NCBI RefSeq assembly: GCF_965363235.1
Contig: NC_134846.1
Location: 2,981,001-3,045,000, forward strand
Source: Mytilus galloprovincialis
Taxonomy: Eukaryota; Mollusca; Bivalvia; Mytilida; Mytilidae
Direction: 5' to 3'
Length of the DNA: 64,000 nucleotides
This document shows positions 1 to 12,995 of the stretch, in pieces. A program made the position numbers and the translations under genes. Below the pieces are notes generated by a model. It saw nothing but the letters and a program-made list of their open reading frames with translations, was not told where the DNA came from and did not search any database. Numbering within the stretch: position 1 is the stretch's first letter; every line of letters starts with the position of its first letter.

Positions 1-2342
1 TCTTATTAGAAAATGACAAATCAAACTTTGATGTGTTTATTGTTTGTATTTTATAACCTTCAACAGTCATGACAGTAAAATATTTGTGTAGGGTAAATAG
101 AAATACCACAGTTAATTGCATTAATCAAATATTTCCTTATATACAGTATATAACATATATGTATAACTTTCCTTTAGTTCACATAATCTTCAGAAAAAAT
201 GTCTTCCTGAAATTGTAGAGTAGTTGAGACTAATTGTAGAGAGTATCAGATGCTTGCATTTGATACATGTAGCTACATGTATATATAATATGACCTAAAT
301 AGTATATAGGTCCTTAAGAGAATAACTTCCTTCATGGAATTATATAAATCTGTAGTAAACTTCAGGGGTATTTGACTTGTAATAATATAATGTTCAACCA
401 CTTTTTTAAAACAACCCACTCCTGCCCTCATTTTTGGTAAAAATATCATCTTCAAATTACAGACTTAATTCTGATTATGACTCGGGACAGACACATACAG
501 TAATAAGTTTGGCACACATTCTTTATGAAACATCCCTTGTCCAGAGCCCAAAACTCATATTTTTTTTGTACATAAACCAATTAAGCTATATGTTTGAATT
601 GTTTTACATTTGTAAGTGTGGGGCTATTCATACATTGAATATAGGACAAAAAGTCCTGTGACTTTTTGTCCTACCAAATTTGTGACTTTATGTCCTGTGA
701 CTTAAATTTTGTCCTGTGACTCTCTGTCCGTTTACCTATACATTATAGCTTGCTATGATGTTTAGATTTTTTCTCATAGTTGAAGGTACAAGGTACGGTG
801 ACCTGAAGTTGCTACCTCCACATATAATGCATATCAATATAGTTTTTTACACAAATGTATTTTTGTATTAACTACAACATAAACATTATGTAATTTACAC
901 AAATGTATATCAATAAACACTGATCAATATGTATGATAAAATATGTGTACATATATATATCATTGTACTTTTAGTTCTAGTAAACTTCACACCATTATAA
1001 TAATTACAATCCCTTTAAATTTTGTTTGGCTGAATTTAATTTACATAAATTATATTTGCCTACATGTAAGTAGTTTATGACAACTTCCCAAATTGACATC
1101 ATTTTATATTGTCACTTCCTGTGTATCAGCAATCCTCTTCAAACTTAATCATGTAATTAAATTATGTGTGTAATCATGGTAAATGTACACCTCCTCAACC
1201 ATGTCATAATCATATTGTAAAGGAAATTCGAAATATTTCATAAATATGTATGCAGGTGTAATATTAAAAGTACTGTTTAATCTTCTTTTTTAATAAATGC
1301 AAGACTCATATTTAACATGTTTAAATTAAAGTACTTGTTAAATGCCAAAAGAATTGTTTTATAAACATGATAAATACAATCTCAAAAATCTAAATTTTTT
1401 TAATAAAAACACAGGGCTTATATTTATAGTACTTGTTAATATATTCCATAAGTCTTTTTTGTTTAATAAATTTCAGGGGTAATTATCATGTATAAGTACT
1501 TTTAAATAAATGTCAATTTCTTTTTTTAATAAACATGATAAATGAAATATATTTGTTTATGATTTTCACACCATTTGGATCCTGTTTATTGTAAAAAAAA
1601 AAAAGAAAGTAATATTGTATACTTGTGAGTTGCCTACTGTTTCAATGTACAAAGTTGAAAGCATCATTATAAAACACAAGATTCAATCAATAAATTAGTA
1701 TGCCTTTAAACGTGATGAAAAGTATTTTTAAACATGTCATAATAAGAAGTTATTTAAAATTTATGAAACAAAAAACATGATAAAAACAAGGAAATTCCCT
1801 AAATAAAGTTGCTTTTGTTTCATATAACTTCAAAGTTATTGTATTTCATATCAATTGTGTCACCGATTTAGTAAATAAGTGTTTATGATAACTTCCTGGA
1901 CTTAATAACCTACTTTTAAATCATTTTAAAAATATTTGTGACTAAACAAATTGTTCCTGGTTGGACTTGACTACTGTCATGACTGAAACAACATGCACAA
2001 TGGTACTATAATATGTTGAATGAACTAATTCAAAATTTTCAAAAAATTTAATTTGAGGTCAATTAGTTAGTACTATTATATAATATGCTATTATTAGACT
2101 TATTATAACCATGCCTGTTCGCTGTTTATCTCCTTTAACTATGCAAATACAATATATCGCACATTTTTCAAATTGTCAATGGGTTAATTTTTACTTTCTT
2201 GCTTTTTAATTCAGTGGTGGCTGAAAGGAAAGTTCTACATTTGAGGGGTGTTCTAGGGGCCAAAAAATACACCTCTAAAAAAAAAAAAAACCAAAAAAAC
2301 ACACGAAGTACAAAAATCAATCTCTCTAACAATACAATCAGT
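1..2342. other. AT-rich intergenic stretch without recognisable gene
   Basis: No coding segment with family resemblance, splice structure or codon bias was seen on either strand. It holds short A/T runs and loosely repeated words such as AATAAATGTCA and AACATGATAAA between about 1240 and 1560. A short block near 640-730 repeats GTCCTGTGACTT-like words about four times in both orientations. The small open frames here are what AT-rich chance predicts. Confidence 0.6.
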
Positions 2343-2630
2343 TTTCATTTTCACATTTATAGCATAATATAAGTTGCTAAGTAACTTTGCCTGACACAGC
2401 AGGGGCGGATCCAGCCATTTTCACATTTATAGCATAATATAAGTAGCTAAGTAACTTTGCCTGACACAGCAGGGGCAGATCCAGCCATTTTCACATTTAT
2501 AGCATAATATAAGTAGCTAAGTAACTTTGCCTGACACAGCAGGGGCGGATACAGCCATTTTCACATTTATAACATAATATAAGTAGCTGACGTTAACTTT
2601 GCCTGACGCAGCAGGGGCGGATCCAGCCAT
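2343..2630. repeat. Tandem repeat, 70-bp unit, about four copies
   Basis: The word AGGGGCGGATCCAGCC, with single changes, recurs at 2401, 2471, 2541 and 2613. Each copy is preceded by TTTCACATTTATAGCATAATATAAG and GCCTGACACAGC blocks (described in parts). Spacing is 70, 70 and 72 bp. The last unit runs into the inverted-repeat element that follows, so the array may have grown from the end of that element. Confidence 0.9.
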
Positions 2631-2761
2631 TTTAAAAAGGGGGGTTCCTAACCAAGGACAAAAGGGGTGGGGGTGGGTGTTCTAACTACATGTCCCCATT
2701 AAAATGCATCATTTGATTGTCTCAAAAAAAGGGGATTCCAACCCCCTGGATCCACCACTGC
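2612..2761. mobile_element. Short inverted-repeat element (MITE-like) with GGCGGATCCAG ends
   Basis: The left end GCAGGGGCGGATCCAG is matched in inverse by CTGGATCCACCACTGC at the right end. Between them are G-rich and C-rich tracts (AAAGGGGGGTTCC and GGGGATTCCAACCCCC) that can pair. A related sequence lies at 44979-45119 and again in the second tandem copy at about 54328-54468, there with a long C tract in place of the right end. No transposase is encoded. Confidence 0.6.
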
Positions 2762-2879
2762 ACAGTTGAACTTTGCATTTTTAGTTTAAGGTCAAAGGAA
2801 AATTCAAGAAAGGATTGTTCATTGTTACCCTGTAATTTTAGTGGTATGAGTCAGAGTGAGCTGCAAAACAGGGTCCCTT

Positions 2880-3145
2880 TTTCATGTCCTGCTGGTTAGA
2901 ACAGGTTCATTTTTTCAAGCCCTACTGGTGTGAACAGGGTCTTATTTACTCAAGGTATTTGTCTAGAACAGGATCGCTTATTTAAGTTATTAAACTGTTT
3001 AAGAAACAGTCTAGAGCCCAGGTCTTGAACAGCATCTATTTTGTATGTGTCTAGAACAGGGCATGTTTTTCATTATTTCTGTTTAGAACAGGGTATGTTT
3101 TTAAATGTTTTCTGGTTAGAACAGGGTATGGTTAGGCAAGTGCTG
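2880..3145. repeat. Degenerate tandem repeat around TCTAGAACAGGG
   Basis: Words like GTTAGAACAGGGTATG or TCTAGAACAGG recur about seven times at irregular 35-60 bp spacing. The units differ in length and sequence, so this is an old minisatellite. A C homopolymer of about 14 bases follows at 3181-3194. From there to 3660 nothing is recognisable. Confidence 0.65.
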
Positions 3146-3663
3146 TTGACACAGTTATACTCGAAAAGATAATCAGTAACCCCCCCCCCCCCCAGTCAAA
3201 TGAGATGATGATACCCTCAAACAGAATAGTTCAATACGTGGCATTTACAACCCTCAAACAGAATACGTGGCATTTACAAATGTAAGTACAGAAGACAAAA
3301 CTATAGATGGTCTGTAGGGCTCCATCTTTATAGTGGACATACAATTTCTTTTCTTTCATAATTTGTTATTTTCTTATATCATGTATATATTGTAACAGTC
3401 TGTGCCAAAATCTTTTACACAAACTAGTCTATAAATATTTCTACATGTGTAAAATGGTGCATGTCCAATCATTTTTGTGAAAATGTCACTAGCTTAAGAC
3501 CAATTTTACTAGTAAGTTATGGGTTTATATGGCCGTTTGTGACAACACCTTGGACACAGTCTATAGCTATAGTCACATCGATCATAACCAATGTTATACC
3601 CCCTTATAAAAAGTTCTGGATCCCCACAGAACAGTACTAGACTAGTACCTTCAAATACAATGT

Positions 3664-3762
3664 ATATCTATACCCCTGATTAAAAATATATCTATACCCC
3701 TGATTAAAAATATATTTATACCCCTGATTAAAAATATATCTATACCCCTGATCAAAATATAT
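3664..3762. repeat. Tandem repeat, 24-bp unit, four copies
   Basis: The unit CCCCTGATTAAAAATATATCTATA occurs at 3673, 3697, 3721 and 3745 with one or two changes. The region from 3763 to 4673 holds no recognised gene or repeat. Confidence 0.9.
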
Positions 3763-4147
3763 TACACTGAGTATTTTAAAAATTCCAAAAAATAATGACA
3801 GCTAGATGATATTAAGCAGATGTCAAAGAAGATTGTTACAGGATATAGTCCATTTAGTGCACTTATATAATTACATAATTAATAAACACTCGAGTAGTTT
3901 ACCTGTTATCCTAACTTTCAGAAATCATAACATTAATCTTTTAAAATGAAGTCACAAATGTAGATACAGTACAACCTGCTTAATCCGACATCCTACTTAA
4001 ACAATCACATTTTCATGGTCCCAAAATTAAATATGCCTATCCTTGCAGAAAAAAATTGAGTATTTGACACCCTGTTTTATGCAAAATTTTATTCTGCTCC
4101 CTCAAAAAATTCTGATAACACAGGTAACACTATAGTAAAAATACTTA

Positions 4148-4258
<111 letters not shown>

Positions 4259-4673
4259 TTAGTGGGATCTAAGGGATAGTAATATAAATGTACATAATTA
4301 TGTTCCACATTACATTTTACATATATATATAGAACACATACTAATTTGAACCTGCTTATGTTTGAAAACCTTATTTTTTAAAGTACAAATGTAAGTATAT
4401 TTGCTTTATCATCTCTTTTATGATTGCTAGCATTTTGCTATCAAAACTATATGTATTGAATAATTCTATAAAAAAAATCTCAAATGACGGGTTCCACTCC
4501 CCTGAATCTGTCCAATGTCCAGAACCTCAAGCCTTTATCATATTTATCATGTTTATGAGTCGTTGTATTTTTCTAATTTTGGTTCATTTAGTATCATACT
4601 GTATGTGTACAACTTTTGTGTCGTTTCCCATTTTGCTGAACTAGTATAACTATATTTTATATATATATATAAT

Positions 4674-4830
4674 TTTGTTTAGGGTCAAGCTGAAGCCTGC
4701 CTTCAAGATGCAGGATTGTCTGGCAGGGTTGAAGACCTACTGTTTGCCTCTGGTTGTTTTCTGGTCTGTTGCCAGATTGTTTTCTTTTCAACATATTCCC
4801 CATTTCAATTCTTCAGGTTATATAAACATG
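4674..4830 (+). mobile_element. 3' tail fragment of a retroelement family
   Basis: The segment TTTAGGGTCAAGCTGAAG, then GAAGACCTACTG, ending near CATTCCCCATTTC, matches in order the sequence at 23170-23309 that follows the best RT copy in this window. It is therefore a 5'-truncated, diverged copy of the same family's 3' end. No coding remains. Confidence 0.6.
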
Positions 4831-4926
4831 GAATACAATCAGCAGTAATCAGTTGCAAGTATTACTAGTACTTGAAGTTGTACTGCATGTTTTAGACTTC
4901 TCATTAATGAAAAGGCAGCTACTTGA

Positions 4927-5254
4927 CAGGGTTCTTGCTAAGAATTTTTGAAGGCGAGTCCAGGGACTTGTCATTTTTAGCCACGATGAGTCCAATAGCA
5001 AGAAGAAAATATTTTATTGCAATATAATGTAATATTTTAGTCTCCAAATCCTAACAGAGCAATGAAATGAGATTAAATTCAGATCACTTTTAAACTTTTG
5101 CTCTTAAATGATGATATTTGTGTTTAACTATGTTCAGTTTATACAAAATATTTCAATCTTGATGCATCCGTGGACTCACCAGTTTTGAATATGGTGAGTC
5201 CAAACAGATTTTGATGAGTCCAGGACTCATGGACTCGCCTTAGTGAGAACCCTG
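4927..5254. mobile_element. MITE with CAGGGTTCT termini and possible 5-bp target duplication
   Basis: The left end CAGGGTTCTTGCTAAGAA pairs with TTAGTGAGAACCCTG at the right end. The next inner words (GGCGAGTCCAGGGACTTG; GAGTCCAGGACTCATGG) are also inversely related. CTTGA lies directly outside both ends, which fits a target duplication. At 328 bp with no open frame, it must have been moved by an enzyme encoded elsewhere. Confidence 0.75.
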
Positions 5255-5839
5255 CTTGAGCTTTTTCATCACGGAAAAATATATCAAAAAGCAACATATA
5301 ATTTAATTTAGTATAACCTAAGTCATGTAAGTTAATCTGACCGTTAACGTTCTTATTTATATTTTAATGATGTGACCATGTAAGATGGTCATTTCTTAAA
5401 AAAAACAATGTTCATGTATAATATAAATATAAGAGTTTGGCAATTAAGAGAAAACTTGTGATGTTGTTTAACCTGCATTATTTCATTAAACATGTTTAAA
5501 GTATAAAATGTTTTACTCATTTTATTATTTATAATTAATTTGGTATGGCCTTATCTACCCTTCATCATGTTCATATAGTAGATTATTAAAACTATAATAA
5601 ATTAATAAATCATGACTGGCATAACAATTCTCTATATAACTCATCATCGTGCTTTGATTATAATAATGGAAGCCACTTGCACATTTCTAAATCCAACTGT
5701 TTAATATGAACATGCCTTTACATTTACATGTATAATGTCTATGGTTTGATTTTAAGAGTTTAAATTCATGAAATTTGCAACAGGTTTTGCAGTAAATGAA
5801 TTCATTTCTCTATTTAGCTTTGCTGTTTTATAAAAATAA

Positions 5840-5950
5840 GAAGATGGGGTATATCATTGCAATGAGACAACTATCCTGGCACCAGAGACCGAGCTTCATG
5901 TAGAAGTTAACAACTATAACATGTATAACTATCAATCAATGCACATTTAA
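5840..5950 (+). repeat. Fragment of the common dispersed repeat (AAGATGGGGTAT...GAGACAACT)
   Basis: The words AAGATGGGGTAT and AATGAGACAACTATCC match the start of the family seen more fully at 15329-15800, here diverged and truncated. It is non-coding. Confidence 0.5.
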
Positions 5951-6145
5951 AGTTGTGTCCATTTAGATCTTGTCATCTTTCATTTTTTGTCTTCAGATTT
6001 CTATTGCATTGTTGTTTATTAAATTGTAGAACTAGTTTGTTTTTATTCATGTTATTGGGGGTTTAAAATGGAAATTTTTCTACACTATAAACACATGATA
6101 AACAAGAACTCATTTTCCACCATTTACATTATTTTGTCGATTTAA

Positions 6146-7004
6146 CTAAGATGTACAATGTAAAAGCATAAAAATATAGTATATATACCAATACACATAA
6201 TTAAGGTAGATGGGGTGTCTAAATTATAATCCATAGAATCTTTTAATAATTTGCCAAAATGTAGTTTATATCCTGCTTGTTTAAAAACATAAATAAAAAG
6301 AATGGGTCACCGGACTTATTTTCAGGCTACAGGTTGTTCAAAATTGTCAAGATTTTGTATAGTTTATGCATGGAAAACCCATTTTTCAGCCATAAAACGC
6401 AAACCACACCATAGAATTTTGAGATAAAATATGAGAAGATAGCTTCAATATTATGCTTTCAGATAAGAAAAAGAAAAAATGGGGTCACCGGACTCGTTTT
6501 CTTGCTACATGTAAAAATGGGTAAATTCCTAACACATTCTATTGTAAAAGTAACGCTATCTGAATTATCTGCCCTTGCATTTGAGTTGCCTCCCCTTATT
6601 TGACAAAGTTGGAAAAAAATGAATCAAACAAAAGAATTCTTTTTTTTGTCAAATACAATCATAAATATGATCAAACATGGCATTTTCTATATTATAACGA
6701 AAATTCTTACATATGAATTACCTACTACTATAAAAATTTGCACATTTCATCAAAGATCTAGACCTTGTTTTCTAGTATTTTTAAATCCAAGATGGAGGAA
6801 GACACCCTATCTACCTTAACAGCGCCTGGTGCTGTTAATTATGTGTATTGGTATATACACTATATTTTTATGCTTTCACACTTCTCTCACTGATACACAT
6901 AGTTAATATGGCTTCTACTAACGAAAGCTCCATTTGGAGTTAATGTGTTTAGAGACTTCTTATGTCAGTACACCTTTCCTATATTGCCTAAGATGTACAA
7001 TGTA
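6146..7004. mobile_element. Palindromic element split by a TTAA-flanked insertion, between 17-bp direct repeats
   Basis: Arms of 42 bp at 6163-6204 and 6835-6876 are inverse copies with one mismatch. Without the internal TTAA element (6205-6815 plus one TTAA) they join into a hairpin with loop CAGCGCCTGGTGCTG. The 17-mer CTAAGATGTACAATGTA lies immediately left of the left arm (6146-6162) and again at 6988-7004, so it may be the target duplication of an older, larger insertion that includes the hairpin. Confidence 0.7.
6205..6815. mobile_element. Non-autonomous element with TTAA target duplication (piggyBac-type)
   Basis: Termini GGTAGATGGGGTGTC and GACACCCTATCTACC are inverted copies with one mismatch. 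TTAA lies directly outside both ends (6201-6204 and 6816-6819). Inside, GGGTCACCGGACT occurs twice in the same direction near 6305 and 6482. There is no transposase. TTAA specificity with terminal repeats is the hallmark of piggyBac-mobilised MITEs; the assignment rests on that alone. Confidence 0.8.
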
Positions 7005-7144
7005 TTATATTATTGAAAGAGTAGTCAGAGCCTCAGAGGAAAGATGTATTTTCAATTTGCAATAGTACTAGAGTTAACATAAAATCAGAGTATCTATGCA
7101 ATTACATACTACCAGGTTTAATCAGAAAACAAATAAAGCAAACC

Positions 7145-7306
7145 CTCTATAGCAGTCTTCACGCTGAGTGGCAGCCCAATCTTGTAAAATTGCTTTCGGG
7201 CCTGTAAAAATCAAAGCTACAGGCCAACAGAATCTAACTAAAAAATTTCAAAAATTGAGATCAGGGGCTGTAGATTTAAAACTTCGTCGTGAAGACTGCT
7301 ATAGAG
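7145..7306. mobile_element. 162-bp MITE with 19-bp perfect inverted ends
   Basis: The left end CTCTATAGCAGTCTTCACG is exactly inverted at the right end (7288-7306). The inside holds GGCCTGTA words in both directions (GGGCCTGTAAAAATC; GGGGCTGTAGATTT). No clear target duplication and no coding capacity. Confidence 0.8.
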
Positions 7307-9595
7307 CAAAATTTATGATTCTTTATAATTACAAAATGATAAATTAAAATATATATTATATGTAAAATGAACCAATTATCAAATAAAAAATGAAAAAACG
7401 AAAATTCAAAATTACCACAGGATTTTTTTTTAGTTCAGAATAAAGTTAACGTTGCTTTCATGGTCAGTGATTTTATTTATTTTACTCTGAATTTTTAAGA
7501 TTTTGATGTGTAATCATGTCAATCATTACACATTTGACAATACAAATTACAATGAGGTAAAAGGTATCTAGTTAAGGACAAGGTTGTGACAGGAATGACA
7601 ACCTTCCCCCAGGTGACAATGAGTCAATAAGTATGTCAACAAATTACTACATTTATGTCAAATATTACAAACATTTCATTCAATGATGTCATAATACCCT
7701 AATTAGGTATAGCCCTTACAATGTACAAGAATGTATGAACATGTACATCTGAATCAACACTTTATTCGAAAATCAAAGATACACTTACACGTCTACCTAC
7801 GGTGCTAATGTTTCGAGGAAAAATAATTTCACATTAATCAAAGATTTAAACGACTTAATAGATAGTAAAACATATATTGTTGGGGGTAGAAGAATGAAAA
7901 TTTCACTTCAATTTTTTTCAAAAGGGAACACAAATTTCCTTAAAATGACAGATAAAAAGTTGTTTGTATTTTAACAATGTTAATCTATCAGAATTATCAT
8001 GGTTATACACAAGGCATCAAGAAATACAATGTCAATAAGGAAACAAATAAATTGAGAACTATTTTTTTTTAAATTTCAAAGATAAAAATGTAAAGCACCT
8101 GAATATTATTCTTGAAGTTTCCAACTACATGTAGTAGTAGTACTAGTATCTATAATATGGAGATGATAATATTGAACTGCAGTAGGAACAAAAATATTCT
8201 CTGAGAAGACTGGAACATGTCTGAGAGAAAGATTGTAGTGAAACAATAGGTCATCTACATTTGTATATCGATGATTATGATCCCAAATATCCGAAGAACC
8301 CCTCGAAAGCTGCGAGGGTACAGTGGCATCCATGTACACTCCCTAACGGGATTTATGGAGATGTGTCACTAACGTATATTTATACAACAATTATTTTTAC
8401 AAGGACAATCAATCCCCACCCAACATAAAGGAAGTGCTAAGACACTGGGAAGCCTGTTATTATAGTGGAGGAAGCCGAAGTACTCGGAGAGAACCACCGG
8501 GCCACTCGGTGGAAAAAGACATACCAGAGAGATATCAGAAGATTGATCTCCAGGTCAAAGTAGGACACAACTTTGACCAACCGAGGCCCCCAACGTACCC
8601 ATTCTAGTTTAAACTCCATACATGTACTGCCCAAGGAACAAAATTGGACCACTGAGTAAGATTTTTTATTACTGGAACTGAAGAAACAGCCTCAGCCCTG
8701 ATTTATTGAGGTAAAAATGTGGTTTCATAAATATAACTGACATTTTCGAGTTATCTGCCCTTGTTTACATTTTCAATGTATGCCACCTCAGGAATGTCGA
8801 CAATATCCCCTTTAAATTGACAGGTCGGTATAAGAAACTTCTTTCATATTCTATCTATGTATTAAACCAAGCAAGAATCGGAATATGAGCGATGGTTTAT
8901 TTCAAATTCTTGTTTACCTGTTGTTCGTAAACTGGGACGGTCATTTCCGCATTGATCAAACTCTTAAAAGTTTCCTGAATCAAGTTTTATGTATTACTCA
9001 CCCATCACCAACCACTACACATTTTATAGCCTGCATTTTTATATACTATAATGTCTAATTGTTCATATAATTCTCTAAACACTATGAATTTCACTCCACC
9101 TCTTCTTCATAAACACTGCCAAAAAATGGCCGTCGAAAGTTTTATATACCGACTCACTTCCGCTATTTTTAGAACATCCAAAAATAGTCTCAGAAACCCG
9201 GATGAGAGCAACCCTACCGCTTAAGCTCTGAACAAATAATTACGAAAACTTTATAAATAATTTTACCAAAAGTTATAAATATGATCAAATAAGAACACAT
9301 ATATAAATACATGTATTGCTTCCAATTTTAATGTTAACAATGCAAACAATGTCTAAAAGAAGTGCTGTAGTTTGGCAAATTGCTCACTCGAGAGTGTGTA
9401 TACATTTGAACTTGTAAAATATTCACAAGTTGCGTTTTGGTTTGATTCTGAAATTCTGGAAGATAGATAAATTCACACACTTTCAGATATGAGTGTACAA
9501 TTTTCACCGAATCAAAACAAACATGTATAAGCAATGAAACAATGGTTAATCATTTCGGCTTGATTGCATTTGTTTTGTTCTTTTCAACCGACTGA
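7307..9595. other. Stretch without recognised gene
   Basis: No exon, RNA gene or clear repeat was identified. A GC-richer patch at about 8440-8620 has a plus-strand reading around GGAGGAAGCCGAAGTACTCG that resembles a dispersed motif known from several animal genomes, but I cannot assign it. Open frames on the minus strand near 8106-8652 show no family resemblance. Confidence 0.4.
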
Positions 9596-9599
9596 GCTT

Positions 9600-11215
9600 A
9601 TTAAACAGATGCCTGACGTTCCGATGGGAACAAATTGTGCCCCAATTGAAGATTGTTCTATCCCTTTTTTTCTTTAATGTGTCATCAAATGAAAATTGAT
9701 ACAGAAACTGAGAAAACTACATGACATCTGATGATAATAACTTTAATAGTACTTACCATTGAATGGCATATCTGAAAAAGATGCATCTATATGGATCTAT
9801 TGACTGATTTTCTCACAAGCTTGGAACCTCCTTCTAAATTATTAACATTAATTTTATCAGCAATCAAAACCGGGCTTCACAGTTATTGTGAAACTGCATA
9901 TTCTAGAGGTGACGTGAATCAGATGTGGATACTAAAAAAATTCAAAAGATCTCAGTTTAGCCTGATTACATATACAATCTAACTTCGGACTCTTTCATCT
10001 TGCAATGGTATTAAAACATTAGACTTTTCTACATTTTATATAAGTATTCCCAGTTCCAAACTATAAGATAAATTAAAAGAGTTGGCATTGCTGTGTTTCA
10101 TAAAAAATGAAAAGAATGGCCAACGCAAATACAAGTATCTTGTCAGGTTTGGGGAGGGATAAATCTTACTTTATAAAAAAAATTTCTCTAATTCAAACAA
10201 AAAAATCTCTGAAACTGACATTATCGATATAGATGATTAATTTATTTATTGAGAACATATTTGTTACATTTGAAGACGTGTTTTTCAACAAACAATCGGT
10301 ATTCCCATGGGAACCAACTGTGCCCCTCTTCTTGCCGACTTTTTCCTTTAATCTTACGGGGCTGACTTCATACAAGAATTTCTTAGGACGAAAGAAAAGA
10401 AGTTGGCAATATCCTATATATAAATAACTTTCCTTTTCGCTATATAGATGATGTTCTGTTCCTAAATAATTCAAAATTTGGTGACTATGTTAAACGTATC
10501 TATCCCATCGAAATATAGATAAATGATACAACAGATACAGTTAAGTCTGCCTCATATCTTGACTTACATCTAGAAATTGACAATGAGGGTCGGTAAAAAA
10601 CAAAACCTTACTACAAAAGAGATGATTTCAGCTTCCCAATTGCGAGCTTTCCATTTCTATGTAGTCGCCTTCCATGCAAGAGCACTTGCATACGGAGTAT
10701 ATATCTCGATCCCAATTGATACGATATCCCTTGGCTTGTATTTACTATCATGATTTCCTTGATAGAGTATTAATTGAAGCTCACAAGAAAAATATTAATT
10801 GTAAACCAAGAGTTCCAAATGGTTGTTATCATCCCTTCGAAAAAAATTCGGACGCCACCACGAGTTACGGTACATAGTCGTTTCACAGATGGTATCGGAT
10901 ATGTTCCTATTGTCATACCTACAATCCCGTTCCCTTTTCACGAATGTGAACTTCTGAATTAGACATTTACCGGATTTTTAATAACATCAACAACACGACG
11001 GATGCCACATGTGGTGCAGGACCTGCTTACTCTTCCGGAGAACCTGAAATCACCCCAGTTGTTGGTGGGGTTCGAGTTGCTTGGTCTTAAGTTTTCTGTA
11101 TTGTGTTTTATGTGCTATTGTTTGTCTGTTTTTTATTAGCCATGGCATTGCCGTTTATTTTCGATATATGAGTTTGAATGTCCATCTGGAATCTTTCGCC
11201 CTCTAAAAAATGAGC
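9600..11215 (+). pseudogene. Decayed reverse transcriptase element, copy A (Penelope-like or other non-LTR)
   Basis: Broken frames give RT landmarks in order: an N-terminal block near 9900 (NQMWILKK), FxTLYTSIP-like near 10040, GTNCAP near 10310, IDDVLFLNN near 10445, KRDDFSFPI near 10617, and a C-terminal block up to about 10970. Stops and frameshifts interrupt all frames, so it is dead. A 3' tail with GCCATGGCATTGCCG and TTTCGCCC follows to 11215, as in copy B. The site at 10541-10544 (TTAA) is uninterrupted and serves as the empty site for the insertion in copy B. Class assignment is uncertain because no endonuclease domain is visible. Confidence 0.75.
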
Positions 11216-12339
11216 ATATGGACCCCAATTTAAAATGAAAGTTGGCTTGACTATGTTTGAATATTATTTGTACCAACTTTTGTGTTTTTAAATTAGAGGA
11301 ATATACTGTACAGCATCCGTGACTGAGATAAATACTTCGGTTTTCAGTTTTCTAAAATTATAACAAAGAAGGAATAAAAATCATTTTTTTTTCATAGAAT
11401 TGTTACACAAATTTTGTTCATACTTTTGTAAAGAAGATTTTCCAAATATGTTTACAAAAATCTGCATGATTTTATCTTTTGAAATAAAATTGATTTAATG
11501 TCAATAAATCGACACTTTGAGTAAATGTTTAAGATTTCGACCCAATTAATCTCCAAAGTAAGCACACTAGGGTGTATTTTGTATTTACATATTTTAGTTG
11601 ACTAGCTCATAGAATAAAAATTGTATGCAAATTTTCTTCAAAATATCACCTTGGAATCAAAAACTGTATCATATCCCCTGAAGGTTCTAGTATAAAATGA
11701 CAAATTTGACAGTGTTTACACGCCACGTTTTACTCTTTGCGGTATTAAAACTCATTTTTTTCTAGCAGCTACTTGAATGTTATAGATTTATACGTGCTGA
11801 AGGAATAGGATGAGAGCACCGTAGCACATGGAAGTTTAAAGAGAAATCACGACAAAAGACTATTGAACAAAGATACCTGACTCAAGAGCCTGTAACGCAA
11901 TGGTTGTCTTTTGTTTCTGTTTATCATATTTGTCTCCCTTCATAGTTTTGTTCATAAATCAGGCTGTTAGCTTTTTCGTTTGAATTGTTGCCTTTTAAAG
12001 ATGACTTTGCGGCATCTTATATAGATATCAGATCATTTGTGTAAAATCTACGGACAAGGAATTTCAATATTTTGAGAATGATAAACTATTAGCTGCTATG
12101 CGCAAAACACAATACTTTTTTTTCTGTTACTTATTTTCGTCTATGATAACATTTTATGTTGTACTCGAACTTTGATACTTAAAAAACTTTAACTAGACCT
12201 GTAATTCAAAATGCACCATGCACCTCATCTCGAAATTTTAACTAGAAGTTTACATCGCACTCTTGTCTAGCTAAGCTCCGAGTCGAACTCCTACTGATAG
12301 TTTAACTTGAACTTTAACTAATAATGAGTGTTATATTAG
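11216..12339. other. Intergenic stretch with a dispersed-repeat fragment
   Basis: Mostly featureless AT-rich DNA. Between about 11880 and 12020 the words AGAGCCTGTAACGCAATGG, GGTTGTCTTTTGTTTC and GATGACTTTGCGGCAT match the dispersed repeat at 14450-14825 in the same direction, in diverged form. Confidence 0.5.
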
Positions 12340-12783
12340 GTCCGAGGCCACAGTTATCGTCATTTGATTTCAGTCCCTATAGTGTGGACAGTCTGTTGCT
12401 TGCCAATTTTTTTTTATACCCTTTCCAAATTTATTTCTCTATGTTTTATGCCTCACAAAGCAAGTAAGTGGGTGAAATGACACTAAACAAAATTTGGTCA
12501 TGCATTTTATAGTAAAGTAGTGATTAAGTCCAACTGAAAAAGGTTAAAAATTTGCACTTCGGAAGCTGTCAAAAGATTCCAAGCAATTCCTCCTTAACAC
12601 AAAATTATCCATATTTTGAGTTGGAGCTGATGAAGTTTTCTATAATTTTGATTTAGTTTGTCCCAAAAGTAGTACACCAAACTGTAAAAGTATTATTAAG
12701 GAAGCGCAGGTGGGATTTTTTAACTTTCATTTATTGTCTAAAAGAAATGCACTACTAAATAACTATGGTCTCGGACCATAAGT
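12340..12783. mobile_element. MITE of about 440 bp with GGTCCGAGRCCAC ends, copy 1
   Basis: GGTCCGAGGCCACAGTTA at the left is inverted at the right as TAACTATGGTCTCGGACC. The interior (for example CACTTCGGAAGCTGTCAAAA and GAAATGCACTACTAAATAA) is shared with the copy at 23879-24318 and the relic at 41325-41945. No coding capacity. Confidence 0.85.
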
Positions 12784-12799
12784 CGTGGTGTTATGAGAC

Positions 12800-12995
12800 A
12801 ACGACAACCATCAAACATGATTAGAAATGAAGGCGTTTTAAGAAAAAACAAATGTGATAGACAGCCATAGAGACACACACTGAATGACAGGCTCCTTGCT
12901 TGTGACAGGCACGTAATATTATGTTGCTAGGTTGAACATATTTGTGGGCGCGCTACCCTTCCGTAAATTGGGACAGTGGTGTAACTGTAACGAAG
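12800..12995 (-). repeat. Dispersed repeat fragment (minus orientation)
   Basis: The words CTTGTGACAGGCACGTA, GGTTGAACATATTTGTGGGCG and TTGGGACAGTGGTGTAAC are the inverse of a segment at 14470-14560 (CACTGTCCCAGGTTAGGG, ACATGTTTAATCCCGCC, GTGCCTGTCCCAAG). This makes the overlapping open frame at 12927-13142 suspect. Confidence 0.65.

Noticed and set aside
6619..6819. 66-codon plus-strand frame
   Set aside because: Lies inside the TTAA element and ends in its terminal repeat; no domain.
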